Positions 23,594 to 32,004 of a DNA stretch of 64,000 nucleotides are shown here, piece by piece. The stretch comes from a virus. The translations under genes and the position numbers were made by a program. The number at the start of each line of letters is the position of its first letter. The stretch's first letter is position 1. The notes under the pieces were generated by a model. It did not search any database. It saw only the letters and a program-made list of their open reading frames with translations, and was not told the origin of the DNA. The stretch is taken from positions 1 through 64,000 of the IMG/VR virus record IMGVR_UViG_3300047509_000270. One strand, given 5' to 3'.

Positions 23594-25201
23594 ATGAGCT
23601 CGACCGTCGAGGGTCTCGACCGCGGCGTCTCCGGCACGTCGGCGACGCTCGAGAAGATGCACAAGCTGGTCGCGCTCGGCAAGCTCGACCCGACCATCCA
23701 AAAGATCGCGACCTGGATCCGTCTTTCCGTTCCACAAGATCGTCGCGGCAAGACGACCGACACGGCCGACGCGATCTTCCAGTGGACCAAGGACCACGGG
23801 ATCTTCCAGTCGGACCCGTTCCAGATCGAGAAGATCGAGCATCCGATCGAGGCGATGCGCGCCGTCATCGAGAGCCGTCAGAACGGCAGCTACTCCGGCC
23901 CCGGGCTCTTCGTCGGCGACTGCGACACCTTCGCGGTCTTCGTCGCGTCGCTCGGCGGCGTGCTCGGCTTCCAGTACGCCTTCGAGACCGCGAAGGTCGA
24001 CGCGAGCCGTCCGGACGAGTTCTCGCACGTCTGGACGTCGCTGCTCGTCAACGGCGACTGGTACCCGCTCGACTCGTCGACACCGGGCGCCTATCCAGGC
24101 TGGCGTCCGCCGGTCGCGCCGGAGCTCCTGGCGCGTTGGCCGGAGCATCCGATCGAGGACGTCGTCGGGAGGTCCGAAATGAGCTCCATGAATCGAGGTC
24201 TCGGCGACGCCGACAACAATGCCTCGCCGCTCGCCGACGTCGACGCCGCCTACCCGAAGGACTACGTCGCCTACGGGATCCCGCGGGACTTCGGCGCCGG
24301 GCCCGGCGTCATTCCAGTCGCGAACTTCGACAACATCCAGCTGCTCCCACCGCACGAGACCCAGATCCCAGATGCCGACCTCCAGCCGGACATGCACTTC
24401 CTGAAGGCGGCGCCCCTGGTCAATCCGTCCGAGCGGATCCAGTCGATCGCCGGACAGCCCGACGACCACGGGAACCCCTACTACAACACCAAGGGCGGCG
24501 TGCCGCCCTACTACAAGGTCCAGCGTCAGTTCTACCCGCCCGGCTCGCGTTGGAACGGTCCGATGGGCGAGGACACCGTCCGGTACGTCAAGACCGGCGC
24601 GTACGTGAAGGTCAAGTCCGGTGAATCACCCGAGAGACAAGTGAGGACGAACATGGGACAGCCGATGACTCTCAAGCGCCGCAACGTCATGGTCACGCCG
24701 CGCCGGGTACCGTACGGCGCGATGGAGGGGTACGGCATGGGCGACGACGTTCCCGGGATCGTCACCTCGCTCGACACGCCGTCGGACTCGACCTCGCCGG
24801 AGGTCGCCGCGACGACCGCGCAGACCTCCGCACCGACCTCCGACTGGCAGAGCACGCTGGTCACGAACAACCAAGTCGCCGCGCCGACGCCGACGTCCGC
24901 GGCGAAGTCCTCGCCGACCGCCTCCGCTGCCGCCGCGGGCGGAACCTCGGTCTGGGACTCGATCTCGGCCGCCTTCAAGGCGGTCGGGACGGTCGCGCCC
25001 GTCGCGCTGCAGTCCTCGCTCGCGCAGTCCGTCATCAACGCGACGAACAAGCTGGCCGGGAAGCAGGTCCTGGCGCCCGGCACGACGGTCCCCTGGTACC
25101 TGAACCCCGTCACGCTCGGCGCGCTCGCCCTGATCGGCGGCGGCGCATGGTACATCACGTCGAAGTCCCGTCCCGGCAGCCGTCGGAGCCGCCGTCGATA
25201 G
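23594..25201 (+). CDS. Transglutaminase/papain-fold protein with C-terminal membrane anchor, 535 aa
   Basis: The start MSSTVEGLDRG follows GGAGG by six bases. Residues about 35-175 form a transglutaminase-like core: GLFVGDCDTFAVFVASLGG (Cys110), EFSHVWTSLLVNG (His145), WYPLDSST (Asp160), a complete Cys-His-Asp triad usable for proteolysis or crosslinking. A long region with Ala/Thr/Ser linkers follows. The C-terminus is PWYLNPVTLGALALIGGGAW plus a basic tail RRSRRR, that is one membrane helix. Position at the head of the virion genes suggests a structural or maturation enzyme; it is my candidate processor for the Asn-Pro-jointed protein downstream. Confidence 0.8.
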   Translation: MSSTVEGLDRGVSGTSATLEKMHKLVALGKLDPTIQKIATWIRLSVPQDRRGKTTDTADAIFQWTKDHGIFQSDPFQIEKIEHPIEAMRAVIESRQNGSYSGPGLFVGDCDTFAVFVASLGGVLGFQYAFETAKVDASRPDEFSHVWTSLLVNGDWYPLDSSTPGAYPGWRPPVAPELLARWPEHPIEDVVGRSEMSSMNRGLGDADNNASPLADVDAAYPKDYVAYGIPRDFGAGPGVIPVANFDNIQLLPPHETQIPDADLQPDMHFLKAAPLVNPSERIQSIAGQPDDHGNPYYNTKGGVPPYYKVQRQFYPPGSRWNGPMGEDTVRYVKTGAYVKVKSGESPERQVRTNMGQPMTLKRRNVMVTPRRVPYGAMEGYGMGDDVPGIVTSLDTPSDSTSPEVAATTAQTSAPTSDWQSTLVTNNQVAAPTPTSAAKSSPTASAAAAGGTSVWDSISAAFKAVGTVAPVALQSSLAQSVINATNKLAGKQVLAPGTTVPWYLNPVTLGALALIGGGAWYITSKSRPGSRRSRRR

Positions 25202-25207
25202 GAACGA

Positions 25208-25489
25208 ATGAACCGTATCGTTTACGTCCGGAGACCCGGCCTGAGCGGCGTCGGCGACGTCACCTCGTCGATCACCGACGCGGCCGTCGCGTCGATGACG
25301 CCCGCGATCCGCGACATCATGATCAACGACGTCGTCCCGATGCTCGGCGTCTTCATGATCGCAGGCGCCGTCTCGGCGGCGTTCATCGGGACGTGGTTCG
25401 GCCACCGGGCCCAGCGCAACTACTCCGGTGTCCGGAGGAATCCGGTCGCCCGCACGCACGTCTCGCTTCGTCGCCGGAGGACCGCGTGA
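25208..25489 (+). CDS. Membrane protein with RRNP tail, 93 aa
   Basis: MNRIVYVRRPGLSGVG opens the protein, then a hydrophobic span VPMLGVFMIAGAVSAAFIGTW (residues about 45-65), then a basic tail with SGVRRNPVARTHVSLRRRR. The Arg-Arg-Asn-Pro motif is shared with the next two genes. The N-terminal VRRPGL also opens 37825..39129 (MRYVRRPGLGF). Its TGA overlaps the GTG of the next gene. Confidence 0.6.
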   Translation: MNRIVYVRRPGLSGVGDVTSSITDAAVASMTPAIRDIMINDVVPMLGVFMIAGAVSAAFIGTWFGHRAQRNYSGVRRNPVARTHVSLRRRRTA

Positions 25490-27861
25490 GAGTCGCGAAG
25501 AATCCGCCGTCCTTCATCCTGGTCGACAAGGAAACCGGCGACGTCGTCTATACGAAGCGTGCGACCGGTGTCGGCTCCGAGGCGATCCGTAAGTGCGTTG
25601 AGAAGGGCCGCGCGCTCACCGCTCGGACCGGCCGGACCTACTTCGTCTACCTCGACATCATGGGCGCGAAGGTCGGTATGAAGCTGTCCGTGCCGATGGC
25701 GTACGCTCTCGGGATCACCGAAGAGATCGGTCCCAAGGGAAGCGCGATGCCGTCGGGTCGTAAGTGCTGCTTCGCTCCGGACGTGCGTCCGTCCGGACAG
25801 GGGATGCGTTGCATGAATTGCCAGCGTTGGGAGGCCGACAACTACCTGAAGAATCCTCGCCGCGCGCCGGTCCGTCGGAATATCTACGCCTTCAACAATC
25901 CGCCGTCTGGTCCGGCCGATCCGACTGCGGCGCGCGAACTCGAGCTGTATATCAGCAACGACTCGCAGCTCTACCATTCGCAATTCATCCCGATCGTGAA
26001 GAACCTGATGCTGAAGCGTCGGAAGGGCGTCTACAACCGTGAGCTGACGGTCAAGCTCTTCATGTACCTGATGGATGCCGGTGCGAAGAAGTACGTGAGG
26101 GAGTTCGGAACCGGCGGGAACATCGACACGATGTTCAACAAGAACACGCGCATGGCCGCCGCACGCGCCTTCCGTGACTCCTTCGAGACCGAAGCCGAGC
26201 TCGGGAACTACGACCGGATGATCGGACCCGTCTCGAATCCACTGAACCGCAAGGAAGTCGCTCAGGTCATCAACATGTCGAGAGATATCGCCAGGACCGC
26301 CATCAGAGCGAAGAAGCTCGGCGATGCCAGTCGAGCGAAGGCGAACCTCGCTTACGGTCGAGGGATGCTCGACGTCTCGATGACGTTCTCGCCGCAGGGC
26401 ACCCGTAAAGGTGTCAGAAACATGCTCGACCGGTACAACACCATCGAGCGTCGTGAAAGCTCCAGGAGCAATCCGTCCATCCGCGAGAACATCTACACGT
26501 TCAATAATCCGCGCAAGCTCAACGCGATGGAACGCGCCGCTTCGCTCTTCAACCTCTCCGTTGCGACCTGGGCGCCCGGCGACGGCCTGACACGCTACCG
26601 TTTCTTCAAGGCGTCCGGACATGGACCGTACGCCGACTACCACCAGGGTGGCGCGATCTATACGGCGAACGGTCGCGGCGAGGCGATAAAGTTCCTGAAG
26701 GCGTACGGCGTCGGCCGCTCGCGGATGAATCCGTCGCCGCACGATCCGTCCGGACTCGCCGAGCTCGACGCGCGCATGAACGACCTGATGCGTCGCATGG
26801 ACGCGATGAAAAAGAGCGGGACCGACAACCGTCCCGAATACATGATCCTCCTGAAGGAGGCTCAGGCGGTCTCGCAGAAGCGTCTCGCTCTGATCGGCCT
26901 CGGGTCGACCTCGATTCAGAAGGGCTTCACGCGCCGGAACCCATGCTCGAATCCGACCTGCAGGATCAAAAAGCACGGACACGTCCGTCAGAACCCGATC
27001 CTCCAGACGATCTTCCTGGCGAACCCGCCGATCTCGGCGCAGTGGGACCGACTGACCGGCCGCCAGCGCCTCCAGGTCCTCGGCTTCGTCGGCTTCGAGG
27101 AGACCGCCAGCCGGTACGTCCGGCTCCCCTGGAAGCTCCTGTCGAGCATGGTCAGGGAAGCCCTCGAGCAGTACTGGCTCGACTCGACGTCGACGCGCGG
27201 CACGACGCGCCGTCGGATGGCGCCGGTCGGCGCGAATCCGCTGACGCGCCGTGAGGCAGGCAGGATCATCGGCGAGGCGAAGCGCGACATCCGATACGGC
27301 TCCGGATTCCGCTCCGGAGAATTCACCCGTACCGTCAGCGCCGGACAGGCGTTCGGGAAGTCGAAGGTCGTCCGGAAGTACGGCCCGAAGAGCGCCGGAC
27401 GTGCCGCGGCGAAGATCGCCGACAAGGCGCACAAGATGGCCGGGACGATCTTCTCGAACCCCGGCGTCAGCCTCCCGCGTCCCGGCACGAAGCTGACGAT
27501 CTCCCAGGCGCTCGACCTCGCCGAGCGTCTCGGTAACCGCGAGCTCGTCAAGCAGTGCCACGCGGCGATGAAGCTCCAGAAGGCCGCCAACAAGGACGCG
27601 AAGTGCGTCATCTGGAAGGTCTTCCCGATGGGCTCGAAGGACAAGATCGACTCGGTCGTCGCCCTGACGCACTACGGCGACTCGCCGGAGACGATGTACA
27701 AGCCGCCGCCCGGCTCGAAGAAGGGCAACCACATGTACCGGCACAACTGGGGCGAGAAGGGCGGCAAGCAATCCGTTCCGCTGCTCGCCTCCCCGGACGG
27801 CAAGATGCTCATGATGCCGCTCGAGGGCCGGAAGGTCGCGTCGGACTGGCTGAGGCATTGA
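25486..27861 (+). CDS. Multi-module protein joined by x-Asn-Pro motifs (putative polyprotein), 791 aa
   Basis: A GTG start at 25486 follows GGAGG by six bases. The chain alternates compact modules with Arg/Lys-rich joints carrying N-P. Asn-Pro occurs near residues 6, 123, 138, 251, 329, 341, 415, 485, 489, 503, 513, 584 and 658, in contexts such as LKNP, FNNP, RSNP, RMNP, RRNP, RQNP and FSNP. Modules: 8-118 (with CMNCQRW zinc knuckle), 140-248 (all-helical, ELELYISNDSQLYHSQFIPI), 253-325, 343-412, 417-480, 514-580, 586-655 and 660-791. The phrase RNIYAFNNP / ENIYTFNNP is repeated. No overall family known to me. Looks like a set of small virion proteins fused, perhaps cleaved at the joints. 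Confidence 0.7.
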   Translation: MRVAKNPPSFILVDKETGDVVYTKRATGVGSEAIRKCVEKGRALTARTGRTYFVYLDIMGAKVGMKLSVPMAYALGITEEIGPKGSAMPSGRKCCFAPDVRPSGQGMRCMNCQRWEADNYLKNPRRAPVRRNIYAFNNPPSGPADPTAARELELYISNDSQLYHSQFIPIVKNLMLKRRKGVYNRELTVKLFMYLMDAGAKKYVREFGTGGNIDTMFNKNTRMAAARAFRDSFETEAELGNYDRMIGPVSNPLNRKEVAQVINMSRDIARTAIRAKKLGDASRAKANLAYGRGMLDVSMTFSPQGTRKGVRNMLDRYNTIERRESSRSNPSIRENIYTFNNPRKLNAMERAASLFNLSVATWAPGDGLTRYRFFKASGHGPYADYHQGGAIYTANGRGEAIKFLKAYGVGRSRMNPSPHDPSGLAELDARMNDLMRRMDAMKKSGTDNRPEYMILLKEAQAVSQKRLALIGLGSTSIQKGFTRRNPCSNPTCRIKKHGHVRQNPILQTIFLANPPISAQWDRLTGRQRLQVLGFVGFEETASRYVRLPWKLLSSMVREALEQYWLDSTSTRGTTRRRMAPVGANPLTRREAGRIIGEAKRDIRYGSGFRSGEFTRTVSAGQAFGKSKVVRKYGPKSAGRAAAKIADKAHKMAGTIFSNPGVSLPRPGTKLTISQALDLAERLGNRELVKQCHAAMKLQKAANKDAKCVIWKVFPMGSKDKIDSVVALTHYGDSPETMYKPPPGSKKGNHMYRHNWGEKGGKQSVPLLASPDGKMLMMPLEGRKVASDWLRH

Positions 27862-27871
27862 GGGTGAGACC

Positions 27872-28978
27872 ATGATCGGAGCACTCGTATTCGCGAACCC
27901 CGGGCGGCCTGTCGCCGCACGGAGGAGACGTTCTCGTTCCAGAACCGCCCGCACGACGGGCAAGGAGATTCGGATGGCACGCTCCCGTACGCGCCGTCGG
28001 GCAGGGCGGCGTATGAGAAATGCCAAGGGGCATTTCGTCAAGGCACGTCGGTCGTCCCGGCGTCGTCGCAACCCCAGCGGTCACATCAAGGTCGGTCGCC
28101 GCTGGAGGAAGATCACGAAGTTCGCCACGCGCCGCAAGCGCGGCAAGCATCGCGGACAGATCCGTGGCTTCCACTTCCCGAAACGCTACCGCCAGAGCCG
28201 TCGGCGTCGGGTTCACGCGAACCCGGTCGTCGTGTCGAATCCGCGTCGGCGTCGGGCCCGTCGGAACCCGTACCGCAGCCATCGTCGCCGGTACGCCCGC
28301 CGGAACCCCGCGGTGTCGTATCGCCTGTCGAGCGACCCGATCGCGGCCCTGAAGAACGCCCTGATGTCGGCGTTCTCGATGGACACCCTCGAGACTCTCG
28401 TCCACATGGGCGTCGGCTTCGGCGGCGCCCTGACGCTGGGCAAGTGGCTGTACGTCCAGCCCTGGATGCCCGCCACGGCCGGTTCCGCGTCGTTCGTGAA
28501 GGTCGGCTCGACCTTCCTGTCGACGGCGGTCCTGACCGCCATGTCGGCCGTCCTGAAGCAGCCGCGCCTGACCGCGCGGATCCTGACCGGCGGCCTCTTC
28601 GCGACGCTCTGGCAGGGGCTCTCCGAAGCGGTCTCGGGTACCCAGGTTCAGCAGTACATCCCGACCCTGTCGGGCTCGCCGGAGACCGACGCCTTTCGCA
28701 AGGCGATCGAGTCCGAGGTCCTCAAGGAGCTCAAGGGCGGCGGCGTCCACGGCTACCTGCGTGCGGCCGGATCCGAGGGGATCTCGACGTACCTGCAGCC
28801 CGCCGGGATCAGCTACCTGCGCCCGGCCGGTTCCGAGGCGTACCTGACCAAGGTCAACACCGAGCGTGCGAACGCCGGGATGAGCGCCTACATGACCGAG
28901 GTCAACACCGAGATGGCGAATGCCGGAGTCGGTGACGACGACGAGTTCTCCCGTCGGGGGATGCCGGAGAAGTTCTAG
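27872..28978 (+). CDS. Arg-rich nucleoprotein-like and membrane-associated virion protein, 368 aa
   Basis: Residues 1-150 are extremely basic (for example RRRRSRSRTARTTGK) with RRNP, HANP and VSNP joints like the preceding protein; this suits DNA condensation. Residues 175-255 contain hydrophobic stretches (VGFGGALTLGKWLYV; VGSTFLSTAVLTAMSAVL; ILTGGLFATLW). The last 70 residues hold imperfect repeats (GYLRAAGSEG, SYLRPAGSEAYL, TKVNTERANAG / TEVNTEMANAG) and end RRGMPEKF. An internal ATG at 27974 has a better RBS (AAGGAG) than the first, so two products are possible. May be a core-like protein tying genome to membrane. Confidence 0.65.
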   Translation: MIGALVFANPGRPVAARRRRSRSRTARTTGKEIRMARSRTRRRAGRRMRNAKGHFVKARRSSRRRRNPSGHIKVGRRWRKITKFATRRKRGKHRGQIRGFHFPKRYRQSRRRRVHANPVVVSNPRRRRARRNPYRSHRRRYARRNPAVSYRLSSDPIAALKNALMSAFSMDTLETLVHMGVGFGGALTLGKWLYVQPWMPATAGSASFVKVGSTFLSTAVLTAMSAVLKQPRLTARILTGGLFATLWQGLSEAVSGTQVQQYIPTLSGSPETDAFRKAIESEVLKELKGGGVHGYLRAAGSEGISTYLQPAGISYLRPAGSEAYLTKVNTERANAGMSAYMTEVNTEMANAGVGDDDEFSRRGMPEKF

Positions 28979-28996
28979 TCCGAGCGACTAAGAGGA

Positions 28997-29022
28997 GCAC
29001 CGGAGACGAGAGTCTCCGGTGC
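28997..29022 (+). terminator. 11-bp hairpin with GAGA tetraloop
   Basis: GCACCGGAGAC (28997-29007), GAGA, GTCTCCGGTGC (29012-29022), followed by another stem CTCCCCTC/GAGGGGAG with inner GGAGG/CCTCC (about 29022-29060). It lies upstream of the capsid gene 29149..29787. No U-run; may be a terminator, an RNase processing/stability stem or a leader. Confidence 0.55.
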
Positions 29023-29148
29023 CTCCCCTCTGGAGGCCCTGATGGACCTCCCGAGGGGAGTGGGCTACGAGCGCCAGCCTGCCCAGCGGCATTTTTGTGG
29101 ACGAAAGTCCCGGCCGGAAGTGGCGCGCGAGACTGAAAGGTGGAAGAC

Positions 29149-29787
29149 ATGGCGAACGGAGCCGCGCCCGCGGACCAGGGCGTGACGGTGGTCCAGCCCT
29201 ACTACAAGATCACCCAGGGCGTGCCTGCGGCGATCGTGCGGTCGTACAAGGAACCCCTGTACGACTCGGAAGTGATCCTCGCCGCGACGCCGTCGCGCGA
29301 GTTCACGCTGTACCAGAAGCCCGTCGGCCAGAGCATGAACGACGGCACGGTGAAGACGTTCCTGTATTCGAATCAAACGCAGGCGGGGTCCTTGGGCACC
29401 CCCTTGAGTTTTGACGTGTACGGGTTCAATGCCCGCGTCTGGGCGTCGCCGTCCTCGAAGATCCTCTCGATCGGCAACTACACGCTCGTCGAAGCGGCGG
29501 GCGTGTCCGAGGTGATCTTCGGCCAGGACACGAAGTTCCTGACCATTCCGATCGAAGACGTCCCCGCGGGCGTCGACACGGAGGGTCTGGGCGCGACCGA
29601 CGCGCCGCACATCGGCTGGGGCGTCAGCGATAACATCTACCGGTTCGACATCGGTGGACGTGCGCTGCACATCAACTCGACGGAGCCGTACTCCGTCAAG
29701 ATCAGCTGGCCGAGCGGCCTGACCGGCACGACCGGCAACCTGCTGTTTCGGTGGTTCATTCGGGGTATCCGCTACAAAGGCGTCTAG
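29149..29787 (+). CDS. Probable single jelly-roll capsid protein, 212 aa
   Basis: ATG at 29149 with AAAGGTGG upstream (a GTG three codons earlier is possible). No hydrophobic segments; nearly all beta: VTVVQPYYKITQG, SLGTPLSFDVYGFNARVW, NYTLVEAAGVSEVIFGQDTK, RFDIGGRALHINSTEPYSV, and a final strand LLFRWFIRGIRYKGV. The final-strand pattern (x-F-x-x-G-I-x-Y) recurs in both halves of the next protein. Hairpins on both sides of the gene fit a very abundant message, so this is a leading candidate for a major capsid protein. Structure prediction would decide. Confidence 0.65.
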   Translation: MANGAAPADQGVTVVQPYYKITQGVPAAIVRSYKEPLYDSEVILAATPSREFTLYQKPVGQSMNDGTVKTFLYSNQTQAGSLGTPLSFDVYGFNARVWASPSSKILSIGNYTLVEAAGVSEVIFGQDTKFLTIPIEDVPAGVDTEGLGATDAPHIGWGVSDNIYRFDIGGRALHINSTEPYSVKISWPSGLTGTTGNLLFRWFIRGIRYKGV

Positions 29788-29809
29788 AGCGCCTTTCGCG
29801 CGCAACTTC

Positions 29810-29833
29810 GGACGCACTCGCGAGAGTGCGTCC
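29810..29833 (+). terminator. 10-bp hairpin with GCGA tetraloop
   Basis: GGACGCACTC (29810-29819), GCGA, GAGTGCGTCC (29824-29833), 22 bases after the stop of the capsid gene. No U-run, so possibly an mRNA 3'-end stabiliser or partial terminator between capsid genes. Confidence 0.6.
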
Positions 29834-29918
29834 CTTGATGGGCCCGAAAGACTAGCAACAAGCGCCCGCACTGTGCGCGGTCCGCTTCCCTGCTGAGATA
29901 GCTCGGAAGGAGACGACG

Positions 29919-30863
29919 ATGAGCTGGGGTCAGGTACCGACATTCCTGCGCGACAAGGATTCCGGCAAGATCTACATGAACCCGGCGAAGGACTGGGTTC
30001 AGCCATTCGAGCTGACGGTCTCGAAGCCGAACCAGCTGATCCACCTCGCCGCGGGCGAGAACCGCGGGCCCTTCCCGCTGACCGCCCAGTACGACGGTCC
30101 GATCGAGTGCTTCTACGTAAAGTGCAACGTCTACGCGCCCGCCGACGATCCGACGCTGCCGGGCGCGCTCGTCCAGACCTACGACATCGACTTCCTGCTG
30201 GAGCATCCCGGCAAGCGGATCCAGTTCTCCAATCGGAAAGTTCCGCTGATCGCGCTCTCCGGGAATGCCGCGCAGCCGTACGTCCTGCCGGAGACGATCT
30301 TCATCCCGCCGGTCCAATCGCTCAATCTGACGCTCGTCAACAACGACCTCGTCAACGCCCGCTTCGTCGAGTTCGTCCTGGGCGGCATCAAGTTCTACCC
30401 GAACATGGCTCCGGCCGGGGCGATCAAGGACGAGGTCTGGAAGTACGTCGACCGTCGCGAGCGGACCTACGCCTACTTCCAGACGACCGACGAGCCGGTC
30501 GTCCTGACGGCGGGCCAGGAGAACATCTTCTTCATGACGATCCCGGACAACTCCGACTTCGAGTGCTTCAAGCTGACCCAGCAGTCGACCGGCCAGTTCC
30601 GCTGTCTGGTCCGGGACGGCCAGAACGATCGCGCCCTGACCGGCGACCGGGTCCACCGGGACCTGCTGTTCGGCGGGCACGCCGAGATGCCGGACGGTGC
30701 GGGCGCGTTCCTCGGGTCCGGTGGGATCTGGCCCGCCCGCTGGGCGGCCTCCTGGCTGATCCGCCGCTCGACGAAGGTCCAGCTCGACCTGCTGGACATC
30801 TCCGGTGCGGACAACACGATCAAGCCGGTCTTCGCGGGGAGAAAGATCTCGTATGTCAGCTAA
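29919..30863 (+). CDS. Probable double-jelly-roll capsid protein with internal duplication, 314 aa
   Basis: The ATG follows GGAAGGAGACGACG. All-beta, with two similar halves at a constant 152-residue offset: GPIECFYVK (60-68) against SDFECFKLT (212-220), and SLNLTLVNNDLVNARFVEFV (134-153) against KVQLDLLDISGADNTIKPVF (286-305), each ending in GGIKFY or AGRKISY. LAAGEN (43-48) likewise matches LTAGQEN (196-202). Two tandem jelly-roll-like domains in one chain are the hallmark of double-jelly-roll major capsid proteins of tailless viruses. Its end overlaps the next gene. The fold is inferred. Confidence 0.65.
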   Translation: MSWGQVPTFLRDKDSGKIYMNPAKDWVQPFELTVSKPNQLIHLAAGENRGPFPLTAQYDGPIECFYVKCNVYAPADDPTLPGALVQTYDIDFLLEHPGKRIQFSNRKVPLIALSGNAAQPYVLPETIFIPPVQSLNLTLVNNDLVNARFVEFVLGGIKFYPNMAPAGAIKDEVWKYVDRRERTYAYFQTTDEPVVLTAGQENIFFMTIPDNSDFECFKLTQQSTGQFRCLVRDGQNDRALTGDRVHRDLLFGGHAEMPDGAGAFLGSGGIWPARWAASWLIRRSTKVQLDLLDISGADNTIKPVFAGRKISYVS

Positions 30864-31578
30864 GAAACCGCCGCGTCCTCCGGGACGCCCGCCGGGTCCC
30901 CCGCGCGGGGGCGGCATGGGCGGTCCGGACCACGAGGGCTACCACTACGAGGGCTGGCGCGATGCCGGACAGGGCGAGCCGCGTCCGGAGGACGTCGTCT
31001 TCGATCCGTCCTGTCCGCCGCCGCCGGACCCGTGCGGCAAGCCGAAGGTCTGCTTCGTCAAGTTCCCGGCCTTCAATCAGCCGCCCTGGTTCGCGAAGCC
31101 GCTGATCAAGGTCCGCTCGTCGCTGATCATCCCGGCCGGTTCGATCGCGCTCGTCTTCGACCGCGAGATCGCCGACCGGCAGCGCGCCGTCTCGTCGTTC
31201 CTCGGGATCGACGTCGCGCCGATCGCGCCTCTCATGAACTCGCAGCTCGAGTTCTGGTTCCAGCTCGGCAAGAAGGGCGTCGCCGAGCCCTCGAAGAACA
31301 TCATCCAGGTCTGGGACGACCAGAATCCGAACTCGTACGGGACCTCGCACGCGATCCAGTCCGGACGGACGACGGTCTGGCCGGGCGTCGGGACGCCGCT
31401 CAAGTTCTTCGAGGCCGGGCTGCAGTTCGGCCTCCGTGGACGCTGCCAGTTCCAAGGCCTGATCGAGAACCGGTCCGGCGTCGACGTGACGATCCGCGCG
31501 CTCTTCGGCTACTACTACTACTGGGCGAGCGCGAAGGGCGGAGCCTCGGAGTTCGAGTCCGGCGACTTCGAGTCGTAA
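30853..31578 (+). CDS. Probable capsid protein (beta-rich) with GYHYEGWR N-terminus, 241 aa
   Basis: ATG at 30853 (MSAKKPPRPPGRPPGPP) overlaps the stop of the previous gene and has GGGGAG upstream. The Pro/Gly-rich N-terminus contains HEGYHYEGWRDAG, whose core recurs in 39742..40668. Residues about 75-235 are beta-rich (IKVRSSLIIPAGSIALVF; LKFFEAGLQFGLRGRCQF) and end with DVTIRALFGYYYYWA, resembling the final strand of the other capsid proteins. Third member of the capsid cluster, perhaps a penton or minor capsid protein. Confidence 0.6.
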   Translation: MSAKKPPRPPGRPPGPPRGGGMGGPDHEGYHYEGWRDAGQGEPRPEDVVFDPSCPPPPDPCGKPKVCFVKFPAFNQPPWFAKPLIKVRSSLIIPAGSIALVFDREIADRQRAVSSFLGIDVAPIAPLMNSQLEFWFQLGKKGVAEPSKNIIQVWDDQNPNSYGTSHAIQSGRTTVWPGVGTPLKFFEAGLQFGLRGRCQFQGLIENRSGVDVTIRALFGYYYYWASAKGGASEFESGDFES

Positions 31579-31588
31579 AGGAGAAACG

Positions 31589-32002
31589 ATGCCCGCGCCA
31601 CTGAACCCGAATCTCTGGCCGACCGTCCTGCACGACGAGGACGGGATCCCGATCGGACCCCTGAATCCGCTGCCGGTCACGGGCGGCGGAGGCGGAGGCG
31701 GATCGTCGCCGAACCAGCCGACCTTCGCGGTCAACCAGCAGACCGTCGCGGTCCCCGGCACCGCCGCACAGCTCCAGGCGCAGGCCGTTCCGAACGGCTT
31801 CCAGATTTTCGTCCGTGCGCTGATCACGAACAATGGTAACATCTACGTCGGCCCGTCCGCCGCGGACGCCCAGAACCATACGAAGGCGACGATCCTCGAG
31901 CCCGGGGCCTTCGTCGAGCTGGCTCTGACGAACGTCAATGCGATCTTCATCGACGCCGACGATGCGGCCGACGGCGTCTCCTGGATCGTGGAGGTCGCCT
32001 AG
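31589..32002 (+). CDS. Virion spike/decoration-like protein, 137 aa
   Basis: MPAPLNPNLWPTVLHDEDGI is followed by a flexible linker with seven glycines, then a compact beta domain (QIFVRALITNNGNIYVGP; ATILEPGAFVELALTNV; WIVEVA). The N-terminal peptide plus Gly linker plus beta head recalls head-fibre or decoration proteins. AAGGAG precedes the ATG. Confidence 0.6.
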   Translation: MPAPLNPNLWPTVLHDEDGIPIGPLNPLPVTGGGGGGGSSPNQPTFAVNQQTVAVPGTAAQLQAQAVPNGFQIFVRALITNNGNIYVGPSAADAQNHTKATILEPGAFVELALTNVNAIFIDADDAADGVSWIVEVA

Positions 32003-32004
32003 CC

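Noticed and set aside
25486-27861. 2A-type ribosome skipping at Asn-Pro sites
   Set aside because: The required NPGP context is absent (only FSNPG-like sites occur) and skipping is a eukaryotic mechanism.
25420-28071. 883-codon open frame on the minus strand, antisense to the modular protein
   Set aside because: Arg/Asp/Val/Leu-rich shadow caused by GC-rich codons of the rightward genes; no RBS, opposite to the operon, and it crosses several real starts and stops.
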